Of a DNA stretch of 64,000 nucleotides, positions 37,227 through 45,794 are shown in pieces. Origin of the DNA: WHSW01 sp963742205. Its GTDB lineage: Bacteria; Actinomycetota; Thermoleophilia; Solirubrobacterales; 70-9. Position 1 is the first letter of the stretch. Every line of letters begins with the position of its first letter. The stretch covers positions 124,001-188,000 of the forward strand of contig CAVUKZ010000002.1 of NCBI GenBank assembly GCA_963742205.1. The letters run 5' to 3'. The position numbers were made by a program, and so were the translations under genes. The notes under the pieces are model-generated. The model was not told the DNA's origin. It did not search any database and worked only from the letters and a program-made list of their open reading frames with translations.

Positions 37227-38260
37227 AGCTCGAGCTCGGCCGGGGTGATGCGGAGCTCGATCGGGCCGCCGTCGCGCACCAGGCGGGCGATGGCCTCGGC
37301 GCCGATGCGCTCGGCGACCATCAGCCGCTGGAGGTCGGTGGCCGAACGCACCGGCGTCCCGTCGAGCTCGTAGATCACGTCGCCGACCCGGACCCCCGCA
37401 TTGTCGGCGGGGCTGCCGGCGACCACCTCGACCACCTCCACCCCGCGGTCGGCGCCGGTGGCGGCGCGAGCCCGGGGCGGCAGCGGCGCGGGGCCGCCGG
37501 CGATCCCGACGTAGGCGCGGCGCACGCGCCCGTCGGAGATCAGCGCGGCGATGATGCGCTGGGTCGTCGCGGTCACGGGGACCGCGAGGCCGAGCCCGAT
37601 CCCGGCGACCGCGGTGTTCACGCCGACGAGCCGGCCGCGGCCGTCGGCGAGCGCGCCGCCGGAGTTGCCGGGGTTGAGGGCCGCGTCGGTCTGGATCACG
37701 TTGTCGATCACCCGCGCCTGACGGCCCGCGGTCGCGGGCAACGCCCGCCCCAGCGCTGAGACGACGCCGGCGGTTACCGAACCCTCGAAGCCGTGCGGAT
37801 TGCCCATGGCGACGACAAGCTGGCCCACGCGGAGGCGGTCGGCGTCGCCGAGCTCGACCGGGTGCAGCTCGCCGTCCTCGATCCGGATCACGGCGAGATC
37901 GGAGAGCGGGTCGCTGCCGGTGATCGCAAAGCGCAGCTCGCGACCGTCGGTGAAGCGGGCGCTGCCGCCGTCGCTACCGGCGACCACGTGCGCGGAGGTG
38001 AGCAGGAAGCCGTCGTGGGTGAGCGCCACGCCGCTGCCGGCGCCCGACTGCACGCGACCGCGCCGGGTGCGCCGCGTGACACGGAGGCTGGCCACCGAGG
38101 GGGCGAGCTTCTCGGCGACCCCGGAAACGGCGCGCGAGTAGGCGTCGAGGGCCTCCTCATCGGTCGGCTGGCCGTCGGCTTCAACGGGAACGTCGAAGGC
38201 GGAGCTCGGCCCCTGGTCCGAGGCCGGCGCGCTCCCCTCCACGAGACGCAACGCGGGCAT
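37223..38260 (-). CDS. HtrA/Deg-type trypsin-like serine protease with PDZ domain, apparently cytoplasmic
   Basis: 345 residues. The catalytic triad is present: His in LLTSAHVVAGS, Asp in DPLSDLAVIRI, Ser in LNPGNSGGALAD. The single C-terminal PDZ domain reads RGVEVVEVVAGSPADNAGVRVGDVIYELDGTPVRSATDLQRLM. The N-terminus (MPALRLVEGSAPASDQGPSSAF) is hydrophilic, with no signal peptide or membrane helix, unlike typical actinobacterial HtrA proteins. It may therefore be cytosolic, or an upstream start may have been lost. It probably degrades or senses misfolded proteins. It follows the hydrolase gene on the same strand by 57 bases. Confidence 0.9.
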   Translation of the reverse strand: MPALRLVEGSAPASDQGPSSAFDVPVEADGQPTDEEALDAYSRAVSGVAEKLAPSVASLRVTRRTRRGRVQSGAGSGVALTHDGFLLTSAHVVAGSDGGSARFTDGRELRFAITGSDPLSDLAVIRIEDGELHPVELGDADRLRVGQLVVAMGNPHGFEGSVTAGVVSALGRALPATAGRQARVIDNVIQTDAALNPGNSGGALADGRGRLVGVNTAVAGIGLGLAVPVTATTQRIIAALISDGRVRRAYVGIAGGPAPLPPRARAATGADRGVEVVEVVAGSPADNAGVRVGDVIYELDGTPVRSATDLQRLMVAERIGAEAIARLVRDGGPIELRITPAELEL

Positions 38261-38317
38261 GCCCGTACGTTAGCCGGGCGCCCACCTCGGCCCGAACGGC
38301 CCGGGCGCGGATGGCCG

Positions 38318-38974
38318 CTAGGTCACCGAGCCGGCGCCGACCGCGGCGACCAGCTCGCGCGCCGGTTCGACCGCCTCAGGCGGCAGCCAGTGCCCGGCGT
38401 CGGTCTCCCGGTAGTCGACGGCGAGCCCGCCGGCGGTGAGCAGGTCCCGCGCCCCGCGTCCGAACTCAACCGAGATCACGGGATCGTTGCGACCGTGATG
38501 GATCAGAGCCGGCAACCCGGCGCGATCCTCGAGCGCCGGCTGCCACCCCTCGACCGTCGGCACGAAGCCGCTGAAGGCGAGGATGGCCGCCGGCGACGGG
38601 CGGCCCTGACCCAGGCCCACGGCGTACGACATCACCGCCCCCATCGAAAAGCCGCCGACCACCGTCCGCGACCAGTCGATGCCCCGCTCCGCCAGAAGCC
38701 CGTCGAGGAAACCAGTGAGCGCCGCGTAGCTGCCGGCGAACGTGGCCGGGTCCGGGTAGCCCACCCGCGGCACCAGGTACCAGTGGCGGCCGCCGGGCGG
38801 CACGTTCGTGAGCGGCGCCCCCGTCGTGATCCCGAGCAGCCGCCGCTCCGGATCGAGCTCGTCGAGCAGGCCGTAGAGGTCGTTCTCGTCGGCGCCCCGG
38901 CCGTGGTTGAGGACGAGCGCGCCCGTCGGCTCCCCGACCGGCTCGCGCAGCCTGTGGACCAGCTCGCCGCTCAT
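38318..38974 (-). CDS. Phospholipase/carboxylesterase family hydrolase (MhqD-like)
   Basis: 218 residues from ATG 38974, overlapping the preceding dioxygenase stop by 4 bases. It has the alpha/beta-hydrolase layout: ALVLNHGRGADENDLYGLLDEL (oxyanion H-G-x-G), the nucleophile elbow VVGGFSMGAVMSYAVG (G-F-S-M-G), and LPALIHHGRNDPVISVEFGR with the catalytic Asp and a late His in DYRETDAGHWLP. In Bacillus, MhqD of this family is co-transcribed with the MhqO dioxygenase. The same pair and a divergent MarR are present here, which suggests a quinone or electrophile response. Not experimentally supported. Confidence 0.85.
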   Translation of the reverse strand: MSGELVHRLREPVGEPTGALVLNHGRGADENDLYGLLDELDPERRLLGITTGAPLTNVPPGGRHWYLVPRVGYPDPATFAGSYAALTGFLDGLLAERGIDWSRTVVGGFSMGAVMSYAVGLGQGRPSPAAILAFSGFVPTVEGWQPALEDRAGLPALIHHGRNDPVISVEFGRGARDLLTAGGLAVDYRETDAGHWLPPEAVEPARELVAAVGAGSVT

Positions 38975-39889
38975 CCGCGGAGCGCGACGCGCGGGTTGGT
39001 GACCGGCGTGAGCACGGCCTCGATCTGCTCCCGCTGGTCCTCCAGGAAGGGCGGCAGGATCAGCTTCTCGCCCAGGTGCTCGGCGTCCTCGTCGACGCCG
39101 AAGCCCGGCCCGAGCGTCGCGACCTCGAACAGCACGCCGCTCGGCTCGCGGAAGTAGATCGACTTGAACCAGAAGCGGTCGATCACCGGGGTCGGGTGCG
39201 CGCCGCCGGCGATCGCGCGCTCGCGCCAGTCCAGGTGTTGGTCCGTCTCCGAAGCCCAGGCGATGTGGTGGACCGTCCCGGCGCCCTCGATCCCGCGCTC
39301 GGCGGGTGGCTCGTCGTAGGCCCACAGGCCCCCGCGGGCGTCGCCGCGCGCCTCCCAGCCGTCGTCGGTGCGCTCGAACTCGAGGCTGCCGAGCAGCTCC
39401 GCGCTGCGCTCGGGGTTGGCGCTAGTAGGCGCGGGCGCCGTGAAAGCCCTGCAGCGCGAACTCGGCGGGGACCTCGGGGTGGTCGGCGATCAGCGGCGCG
39501 TCGTCGACCGTGGCGACCACGAGCTCGTGCTCGAGCCCCTCCGGGTCCGCGAAGCGCAGGCCGTCGCCGACCCGCTCCGAGTCGAACCCGGCGGCGGACA
39601 GCCGCTCGGCCCAGAAGTCGAGCGCCTCGACCGAACCCACCCGCCAGACGATCCGGTGAATCATCCCGGCTCCCGGTCGGCCCACGGGCGCTCCGCGGAA
39701 CTCGAAGAACGTGATGTCGGAGCCCGCGTCGCCCTGCTCGTCCGCGTAGAAGAGGTGGTAGACGCTCGGCGCGTCCTGGTTGACGGTCTTCTTGACCATG
39801 CGCAGCCCTAGCGTGCCGGCGTAGAAGTCGACGTTGCGCTGCGCGTCGCCGGTGATCGCCGTGATGTGGTGGATGCCCTCGAGCTTCAT
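38971..39889 (-). CDS. VOC-family ring-cleaving dioxygenase (MhqO-like; one frameshift)
   Basis: About 305 residues from ATG 39889 (MKLEGIHHITAITGDAQRNVDFY). Two vicinal-oxygen-chelate modules are visible: LGLRMVKKTVNQDAPSVYHLFYADEQG with FFEFRGAPVG, and later TVHHIAWASETDQHLDW, RFWFKSIYFREPSGVLFEVAT. Metal ligands are expected in the H-H-I, H-x-F and E segments. A TAG appears after GARAY near 39424 because of one extra base; without it the protein continues SANPERSAELLG. It resembles hydroquinone-specific extradiol dioxygenases of the mhq group. The end overlaps the hydrolase start by ATGA. Confidence 0.85.
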
Positions 39890-39925
39890 CTCGCACTCCT
39901 CGCGCTCCGAAAGTATTTGCGTGAT

Positions 39926-39944
39926 CAACTATATCAGGTAGTTG
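39926..39944. promoter_or_regulatory. Candidate MhqR/MarR operator
   Basis: Perfect inverted repeat CAACTA-N7-TAGTTG in the 86-base gap between the divergent dioxygenase and MarR genes. It is the only strong symmetry in the gap and lies in its most A/T-rich part, where promoters for both directions would overlap. This is the expected place for MarR-family autoregulation. Confidence 0.55.
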
Positions 39945-39975
39945 CGCCTGCAAGCACTGTTACCCTCAGCTACCG

Positions 39976-40459
39976 ATGGATAGCGCACCCTCCCCCATGC
40001 TCTCCGACCGGGAGCTCGCCGCCTGGCGGGGGCTGCTCGAGGCCCACAGCGCGCTGGTCGCCGAGCTCGACACGGAGCTCGAGCGCGACCACGGCCTGCC
40101 GCTGACCTCCTATGAGGTGCTCATGTACCTGGGCGACGCACCGCACGGCAAGCTCCGCATGGGCGAGCTCGCGGACCGGCTGTTGCTCAGCCGCAGCGGG
40201 ATCACGCGCCTCGTCGACCGGCTCGCCCGCCAGGGGCTGCTGGAGCGCGAGCGCTGCGAGGACGACGGGCGCGGTTACTACGCCCTGCTCACCCCGCTCG
40301 GGCGCGAGACGCTCGCCGCCACCCGGCCGGCTCACCTCGCCGGCGTCCGCCGGCGGTTCATCGACCGCCTGGACGCCGGACGAGATCGACGCCCTGGGAG
40401 CCATTTGGGGGCGCCTGCTCGGTGAAAACGAAAAGCGAGGGTTGGACGAAGCGGCTTGA
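39976..40459 (+). CDS. MarR family regulator of the mhq-like cluster (one frameshift)
   Basis: About 160 residues from ATG 39976 (MDSAPSPMLSDRELAAW). The winged-helix core reads LPLTSYEVLMYLGDAPHGKLRMGELADRLLLSRSGITRLVDRLARQGLLERERCEDDGRGYYALLTPLGRE. After RRRFIDRLD one extra base near 40376 moves the frame, and the protein continues PDEIDALGAIWGRLLGENEK before TGA at 40459. It is divergent from the dioxygenase-hydrolase pair, as MhqR is from its targets in Bacillus. The likely signals are quinones or electrophiles; this is inferred from context. Confidence 0.88.
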
Positions 40460-40481
40460 TTAAGGCCGCTACGCTGCCCTA

Positions 40482-41873
40482 ATGACTATCGAATCAACCG
40501 CCCAGGGACGGACGACAATCGACCGCGCGCGCATCGCCGAGCTCACCGAGCGCGAGATGCAGAAGCTTGCCGACCGCACGCCGCAGTCCAAGGAGCGCTA
40601 CGAGCGCGGAGTCAAGGTGATGCCCAACGGCGTCCCCTCGTCCTTCCAGGTCAACAAGCCCTGGCCGGTTTATCTCGAGCGCGGGCAGGGCGCCCGCGTC
40701 TGGGACGTCGACGGCGGCGAGTACGTCGACTTCCACAACGGCTTCGGGGTGATGGCCGTCGGCCACGCCAACCCGACGATCGGCGATGCCGTCAAGGCCA
40801 GGATCGACCTCGGCACCCACTTCGCCGCGCCCACCGACGGCTCGATCGTCGTCGCCGAGGAGCTCGCCGATCGCTGGGGCCTGCCGCAGTGGCGGTTCAC
40901 CAACTCCGGCACCGAGTCGACGATGGACGCGGTCCATCTCGCCCGCGGGGTCACCGGTCGCGACGTGATCCTGAAGATCGAGGGCTCCTACCACGGCCAC
41001 CACGACTCCGTGATGGTCAGCGTCTATCCGCCGCTCGAGGCGCTGGGCGATCGCGACGACCCGCGCTCGGTTCCCTACGGCGCCGGTTATCCGCTGGCGC
41101 TCACCGAGCTCACCCGCGCGGTCCCGTTCAACGACGCCGAAGCGCTCGAGAGCGTGCTCGGCAAGCTCGAGGGCCAGGTGGCGGGCCTGATCATGGAGCC
41201 GGCGATGATGAACATCAACATCATCCCGCCGGTCGAGGGCTACCTCGAGCGGGTGCGCGAGCTCTGCACGCAACACGGCGTGAAGCTGATCTTCGACGAG
41301 GTGAAGACCGGCGCCACGATCGCCCGCGGTGGCGCGACCGAGCGCTTCGGCGTGACGCCGGACGTCGTCACCCTCGCGAAGGCGACCTGCGGCGGTTACC
41401 CGGGCGGTGCGATCGGGATGACCGACGAGCTCGGCGCCGCGATCGCCGACGACACCGTGGTCCAGTACGGGACCTTCAACGGCAACCCGATGGTGATGGC
41501 CGCCGCCGAGGCGACCCTGACCAAGGTGCTGACCCCGGACGCCTACGCGAAGCTCGAGTCGGCCAACGACTGGCTGCTCGGCCGCTGCGACGAGATCATC
41601 GAGCAGTACGGCCTGCCCTGTTACACGCAGGGGATCGGCGCCAAGGGCTGCGTCGTCTTCTCGGGTGAGCGGCTCTACGAGTACCGCGACTACCTGACCA
41701 AGGTCGACGGCGAGCTCTCGACGCTGGCGTGGCTGTACCACATGAACCACAACGTGTTCATGACGCCGGGCGTCGAGGAGGAGTGGACGATCTCGGTGGC
41801 CCACTCCCAGGACGACCTCCAGGTCTTCGCGGACGCGCTCGAGGCGTTCGCTCGGGACGTCACCGCGAGCTAG
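40482..41873 (+). CDS. Class III aminotransferase, glutamate-1-semialdehyde aminomutase-like
   Basis: 463 residues. The PLP fold type I landmarks are VWDVDGGEYVDFHNGFGVMAVGHANP, RFTNSGTESTMDAVHLARGVTGR, KIEGSYHGHHDSVMVSV, KLIFDEVKTGATIARGG and the Schiff-base Lys in VTLAKATCGGYPGGAIGM, followed by YGTFNGNPMVMAAAEATL. The length and motifs are of the HemL-like group, but the replacement of F-Q-A by F-N-G and of D-E-V-M-T-G-F-R by D-E-V-K-T-G-A-T suggests it is not the chlorophyll/haem pathway enzyme. The substrate is probably an amino acid or amine. It begins 22 bases after the MarR stop. Confidence 0.88.
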   Translation: MTIESTAQGRTTIDRARIAELTEREMQKLADRTPQSKERYERGVKVMPNGVPSSFQVNKPWPVYLERGQGARVWDVDGGEYVDFHNGFGVMAVGHANPTIGDAVKARIDLGTHFAAPTDGSIVVAEELADRWGLPQWRFTNSGTESTMDAVHLARGVTGRDVILKIEGSYHGHHDSVMVSVYPPLEALGDRDDPRSVPYGAGYPLALTELTRAVPFNDAEALESVLGKLEGQVAGLIMEPAMMNINIIPPVEGYLERVRELCTQHGVKLIFDEVKTGATIARGGATERFGVTPDVVTLAKATCGGYPGGAIGMTDELGAAIADDTVVQYGTFNGNPMVMAAAEATLTKVLTPDAYAKLESANDWLLGRCDEIIEQYGLPCYTQGIGAKGCVVFSGERLYEYRDYLTKVDGELSTLAWLYHMNHNVFMTPGVEEEWTISVAHSQDDLQVFADALEAFARDVTAS

Positions 41874-41882
41874 CCGCAAACG

Positions 41883-42518
41883 ATGGCGGGCGGGCCGGCC
41901 GTGCGGCTCTATCGGGCCGAGTTGTCGACCAACTGCGAGCGCGTCGGCCTCGCCCTGGCCTACAAGGGGATCGAGGCCCAGTCGGTCCTGATCGAGTACT
42001 CCAACCGCGGTCCGGTGGAGGCGATCAGCGGCCAGGGACTCGTCCCGGTGATCGAGGACGCGGGCGAGGTAATCGCCGACTCCGTGGCGATCATGCGCCA
42101 CCTCGACGACCGCACGCCCGACCCCCCGCTCTTCCCGACCGAGCCCACCCGCCGCGCCGGGGTCGAGGTGTTCGTCGGCTGGTTCGAGAGCGTCTACAAG
42201 CGGGCGCCGAACGCGATCGAGGCCGAGCTCGGCAAGGACCAGCCCGACGACGAGCTGATCGAGCGGCTCGGCGCGGAGATGAACGCCCGGCTGGACGTGT
42301 TCGAGGGCCTGCTCGCCGGCGGCGACTATCTCGTCGCGGGCCAGCTCACCGCGGCCGACTTCGCCGCCTACCCGTTCCTCAAGTACGCGCGCCACCGCGA
42401 CCCGGCCGACACCGAGCTCTTCCACGTGATCCTCGACGACCATCAGACGCTCGACGGCGCCCATCCCAACCTGAGCGCCTGGATCGAGCGCATCGGCGCG
42501 CTGCCGCGCGCATACTGA
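41883..42518 (+). CDS. Glutathione S-transferase family protein
   Basis: 211 residues. The thioredoxin-like N-terminal domain starts VRLYRAELSTNCERVGLALAYKGIEAQSVLIEY and includes GQGLVPVIEDAGEVIADSVAIMRHLDD, the cis-Pro and E/D-S motif that holds the thiol. The all-helical C-terminal domain has GDYLVAGQLTAADFAAYPFLKYA, the standard N-capping box region. Actinobacteria generally lack glutathione and use mycothiol, so the true thiol is uncertain. It is spaced 9 bases from the aminotransferase and 4 from the next small gene, which suggests one operon. Confidence 0.88.
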   Translation: MAGGPAVRLYRAELSTNCERVGLALAYKGIEAQSVLIEYSNRGPVEAISGQGLVPVIEDAGEVIADSVAIMRHLDDRTPDPPLFPTEPTRRAGVEVFVGWFESVYKRAPNAIEAELGKDQPDDELIERLGAEMNARLDVFEGLLAGGDYLVAGQLTAADFAAYPFLKYARHRDPADTELFHVILDDHQTLDGAHPNLSAWIERIGALPRAY

Positions 42519-42522
42519 CGCG

Positions 42523-42789
42523 ATGAGCGACGAGGTGGAGGAACTGCGGGCGCGGGTCGCCGAGCTCGAGCGCCGGGTCGCGGTGCTCTTTCAGCAGACG
42601 GGGGCGGCGGACTGGGAGGCCGACGCGGCCAAGGCGCCGCCCGTGTCCGACGAGGTGCGCCTGCTGCTCGAACGGGGCGAGACCCGCAAGGCCGCGAAGC
42701 TCTACATGCAGCAGACGGGCGCCGGGATCGGCGAGGCCACCGCCGCGCTCGGCGAACTCGCGAAGGAGTTCCAGACCGAGAATCCCTAA
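42523..42789 (+). CDS. Small coiled-coil protein with ribosomal L7/L12 C-terminal-like domain
   Basis: 88 residues. The first 30 residues form a clear heptad coiled coil (EVEELRARVAELERRVAVLF). The end, LLLERGETRKAAKLYMQQTGAGIGEATAALGELAKEF, follows the L7/L12 C-terminal helix pattern: G-x-x-x-x-A-x-K-x-Y-x-x-x-T-G-x-G-x-x-E-A. It is not the real RplL, which is longer and has a hinge and a dimerisation domain. Similar small proteins occur across actinobacteria with no known role; binding of a translation factor or of a partner surface is an inference. Confidence 0.7.
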   Translation: MSDEVEELRARVAELERRVAVLFQQTGAADWEADAAKAPPVSDEVRLLLERGETRKAAKLYMQQTGAGIGEATAALGELAKEFQTENP

Positions 42790-42828
42790 GGCAGCGTCCC
42801 TCCGCGCGTCCGGCCTATCCTGAGATCG

Positions 42829-44832
42829 ATGCCGAATCGGCTCGCCGGCGAGACCAGTCCCTACCTGCTCCAGCACCAGGAGAACCCGGTCGACTGGTAC
42901 CCGTGGGGCGAGGAGGCGCTCGCCCGGGCGCGAGAGCTCGATCGCCCGCTGCTGGTCTCGATCGGCTACTCGGCCTGCCATTGGTGCCACGTGATGGAGC
43001 GCGAGTCGTTCGAGAATCTGGAGACCGCGCGCCTGATGAACGAGGGCTTCGTGTGCGTGAAGGTCGACCGCGAGGAGCGCCCCGACGTCGACTCGATCTA
43101 CATGGAGGCCGTGCAGTCGATGACCGGCCAGGGCGGCTGGCCGCTGACCTCGTTCTGCGACACCGAGGGCGTGCCGTTTTACGGTGGCACCTACTTCCCG
43201 CCTGAGCCACGCCAGGGGATGCCGAGTTTCCCGATGGTGCTCGAGGCGGTCGCGAAGTCGTGGGCGGACCAGCGCGAGCAGATCTCCGAGATGGCGGGTC
43301 GTGTGCGCGAGCAGCTCGGCGCGATCGGGCGGCTGGAGCCGCGGCCGGGCGAGCTCGGCCGGGCGGTCGTCGAGGGCGCCGTGAGCCAGCTGCGCACCGC
43401 GGCCGACATGGAGCACGGCGGCTTCGGCGGCGCGCCCAAGTTCCCGCCGTCCTCGGCGCTGGAGCTGATGCTCGCGGTTGGCGAGCCCGAGCCCGTCCGG
43501 GTGACCCTGGACGCGATCGCGGCCGGCGGGATCAACGACCAGATCGGCGGCGGCTTCGCGCGCTACTCGGTCGACCCGATCTGGCTCGTCCCCCACTTCG
43601 AGAAGATGCTCTACGACAACGCGCTCCTCGCCCGGGCCTATCTGCACGGCTACCAAGCGCTGGGAATCGAGCGCTGGCGCCAGGTCGCGGAGCGCACGCT
43701 CGACTGGGGGCTGCGGGAGATGCGCGGGCCCGAGGGCGGCTTCTATTCGGCGCTCGACGCCGACTCCGAGGGTGAGGAGGGGCGGTTCTACGTCTGGTCG
43801 CCGGCCGAGATCCGGGAGGCCCTCGGCGAGGCGGGCCTGGCCGAGCTCGCCGACGAGGTGATCGCCTACTACGGGGTCACCGAGGGCGGCAACTTCGAGG
43901 GCCGCAACATCCTCAACCTGATCGGCCGCCTCGACGAACCGGCCCCGGCCCGGCTCGACGAGGCGCGCGCGGCGCTGTACGAGGTGCGCTCGAAGCGCGT
44001 GTGGCCGGGCCTCGACGACAAGCGCCTCGCCTCGTGGAACGCGCTCATGATCGCGGCGCTGGCCGAGGGCGGCGCCGTGCTGGGCCGCGACGACTACCTC
44101 GACGCGGCGCGCGAGACCGCCGAGTTCGTCTGGACGCGGATGCGCGACGCCGACGGACGCCTGCTGCGGACCTACAAGGACGGCGAGGCCCGGCTCAACG
44201 CCTACCTCGAGGACCACGCCTTCCTGCTCGAGGCGCTGCTGACGCTCTACGAATCGAGCTTTGACGTGCGGTGGTTCGACGCCGCGCGCGAGACCGCCGA
44301 CACGATGATCGAGCGCTTCGCCGATCCCGAGCGCGGTGGCTTCTTCACCACCTCCAACGATCACGAGCAGCTCGTCGCCCGGCGCAAGGACGTCGACGAT
44401 CACCCGATCCCGTCGGGCAACTCCGCCGCCGCCTTCGGCCTGCTGCGACTGGCGGCCCTCACCGGCGAGCGCCGCTACGCCGAGCTGGCCGAGTCGGTCT
44501 TCGCCCTGCTCGGCCATGTCGCGGAGTCCCACCCGCAGGCGGTACCGCACCTGCTCCGCGCGGTCGATTTCAACACCTCACGCGTCAGGGAGGTCGCGCT
44601 GGTGAGCGCCGCGGTGGATGGCGCGGGCCTCGACGACCTCGCCGCCACGGTGCGCTCGCGCCTGCGCCCGCACGTGGTGCTCGCCGGAGGCGGCGAGGGC
44701 AGCGAGCGCCCGGAGCTGATGGCCGGCCGCACGGCGGTCGAGGGCCGCGCCGCCGCGTACGTCTGCGAGAACTTCGCCTGCCGGATGCCCGTGACCGACG
44801 CGGCGGAGCTCGCCACGGCGCTCGGCGACTAG
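42829..44832 (+). CDS. DUF255 thioredoxin-domain / glycosidase-fold protein (YyaL-like)
   Basis: 667 residues. The N-terminal thioredoxin-like domain reads NRLAGETSPYLLQHQENPVDWYPWGEEAL, the hallmark start, and carries the C-x-x-C motif in GYSACHWCHVMERESFE, then GGWPLTSFCDTEGVPFYGGTYFPP. The C-terminal two thirds form an (alpha/alpha)6 toroid seen in N-acylglucosamine epimerases, with GGFYSALDADSEGEEGRFYVWSP and VWPGLDDKRLASWNALMI. The family is conserved from bacteria to human SPATA20, but its reaction is not established. It stands apart from its neighbours by short gaps. Confidence 0.95.
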   Translation: MPNRLAGETSPYLLQHQENPVDWYPWGEEALARARELDRPLLVSIGYSACHWCHVMERESFENLETARLMNEGFVCVKVDREERPDVDSIYMEAVQSMTGQGGWPLTSFCDTEGVPFYGGTYFPPEPRQGMPSFPMVLEAVAKSWADQREQISEMAGRVREQLGAIGRLEPRPGELGRAVVEGAVSQLRTAADMEHGGFGGAPKFPPSSALELMLAVGEPEPVRVTLDAIAAGGINDQIGGGFARYSVDPIWLVPHFEKMLYDNALLARAYLHGYQALGIERWRQVAERTLDWGLREMRGPEGGFYSALDADSEGEEGRFYVWSPAEIREALGEAGLAELADEVIAYYGVTEGGNFEGRNILNLIGRLDEPAPARLDEARAALYEVRSKRVWPGLDDKRLASWNALMIAALAEGGAVLGRDDYLDAARETAEFVWTRMRDADGRLLRTYKDGEARLNAYLEDHAFLLEALLTLYESSFDVRWFDAARETADTMIERFADPERGGFFTTSNDHEQLVARRKDVDDHPIPSGNSAAAFGLLRLAALTGERRYAELAESVFALLGHVAESHPQAVPHLLRAVDFNTSRVREVALVSAAVDGAGLDDLAATVRSRLRPHVVLAGGGEGSERPELMAGRTAVEGRAAAYVCENFACRMPVTDAAELATALGD

Positions 44833-44851
44833 ATCCGATTAGATTGCAGCG

Positions 44852-45385
44852 ATGGCCGAGGCCGAAGCGAAGACCAAGTCGGCGCGAAAGAAGGGCGCGA
44901 AGACGATCGTCCGTGAGTACTTCGACGGCCTCGCCGACCAGGACCTCGACCGCGCCCTGGCCGTCTGGAAGCCGGGCGCGATCGACCACATGTACGGGAT
45001 GGGCGACCTCGACGCCCCCGAGGGAATCCGGACCTGGTTCACGAACTTGTTCGGCGCCTTCCCCGACTGGCGCTTTGAGGTGCTCGAGCTGGTCGCGAGC
45101 GGCGAGCACGCTGCCGCGCGGTGGCGCATCTCAGCGACGTTCGCCGGCCCCGGCCGGTTCCAGGGCATCGTCCCGACCGGCGCCGAGGTCGAGCTCGAGG
45201 GCTGCGACATGTTCCGGGTCGTCGACGAGCAGATAGTCGAGAACTACGCCTACACGAACGGCGCCTACCTGGCCCAGCAGATCGGCCTCCTGCCCCCGTC
45301 CGGCTCGGCGGCCGAGCGCACGATGACCGGCGCCTTCAACGCCAAGACCGCGGCCACCGCGGCGCTGCGCAAACTCCGCGGCTGA
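44852..45385 (+). CDS. SnoaL-like polyketide-cyclase/ester-cyclase family protein
   Basis: 177 residues. After a Lys-rich start (KTKSARKKGAK) the SnoaL fold runs IVREYFDGLADQDLDRALAVWKPGAIDHM, then FGAFPDWRFEVLELVASGEHAAARWRISATFAG, GRFQGIVPTGAEVELEGCDMFRVVDEQIVENYAYTNGAYLAQQIGLLPP. The G-x-x-P-T-G-x-x-ϕ-x-x-x-G-x-D-x-F-R segment is characteristic. Members are small cyclases or hydratase-like proteins; many have unknown substrates. It is the last plus-strand gene before the convergent cupredoxin-DUF1501 unit, 13 bases away. Confidence 0.8.
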   Translation: MAEAEAKTKSARKKGAKTIVREYFDGLADQDLDRALAVWKPGAIDHMYGMGDLDAPEGIRTWFTNLFGAFPDWRFEVLELVASGEHAAARWRISATFAGPGRFQGIVPTGAEVELEGCDMFRVVDEQIVENYAYTNGAYLAQQIGLLPPSGSAAERTMTGAFNAKTAATAALRKLRG

Positions 45386-45398
45386 GCGGCGTCCGGGC

Positions 45399-45794
45399 TC
45401 AGCGGTGCCGGTGCCTGCGAGTGCGCAGGAACGCCTCCATGCCGCGCTCGCGGTGGTCGGCAAGCGAACACCACAACACGTACTTCGAGCGCTTGCGCAG
45501 ATGAGCGTCGATGTTCTCGTAGGCGCCCGGTTCCACCTCGCCGACCCCAAGCTCCGGTCCGACCTGGGCACCCGAGGGGTCGAGGCGCTGGAGGCGCAGG
45601 TTGTGGGCGTCCTCGCCGGCGTTGAGGAACTGGACGATCGCCCTTCCAGGGGTCAGCTTTGCCCTCGAGAGCAGCAGGTCGTACTCCAGCCCCCGGACCT
45701 GAACCCGGTCGGGCGCCGGCGGCGGCTTTGCCCCGGCGAGCGGTGCAGCACCGAGCGCCACGACGGCGACCAGCGCGAGCGCCGGCGCCCGCAT
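45399..45794 (-). CDS. Secreted cupredoxin-like protein
   Basis: 131 residues from ATG 45794 overlapping the DUF1501 stop (TGATG). It has a signal peptide (ALALVAVVALGAAPLAGAK), then a plastocyanin-like beta-sandwich: VQVRGLEYDLLLSRAKLTPGRAIVQFLNAGEDAHNLRLQR, with a possible copper-ligand His in EDAHNL, and LRKRSKYVLWCSLADHRERGMEAFL. The C-x-L-x-x-H-x-x-x-x-M spacing at the end matches a type-1 copper loop (Cys-His-Met). It is translationally coupled to the secreted DUF1501 protein. A redox or copper-delivery role in the same envelope system is plausible. Confidence 0.75.
   Translation of the reverse strand: MRAPALALVAVVALGAAPLAGAKPPPAPDRVQVRGLEYDLLLSRAKLTPGRAIVQFLNAGEDAHNLRLQRLDPSGAQVGPELGVGEVEPGAYENIDAHLRKRSKYVLWCSLADHRERGMEAFLRTRRHRHR

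Noticed and set aside
40494..44550. Long minus-strand ORFs opposite the aminotransferase, GST and DUF255 genes
   Set aside because: They mirror the codon positions of well-supported plus-strand genes and contain only low-complexity Arg, Leu, Gly and Val sequence.
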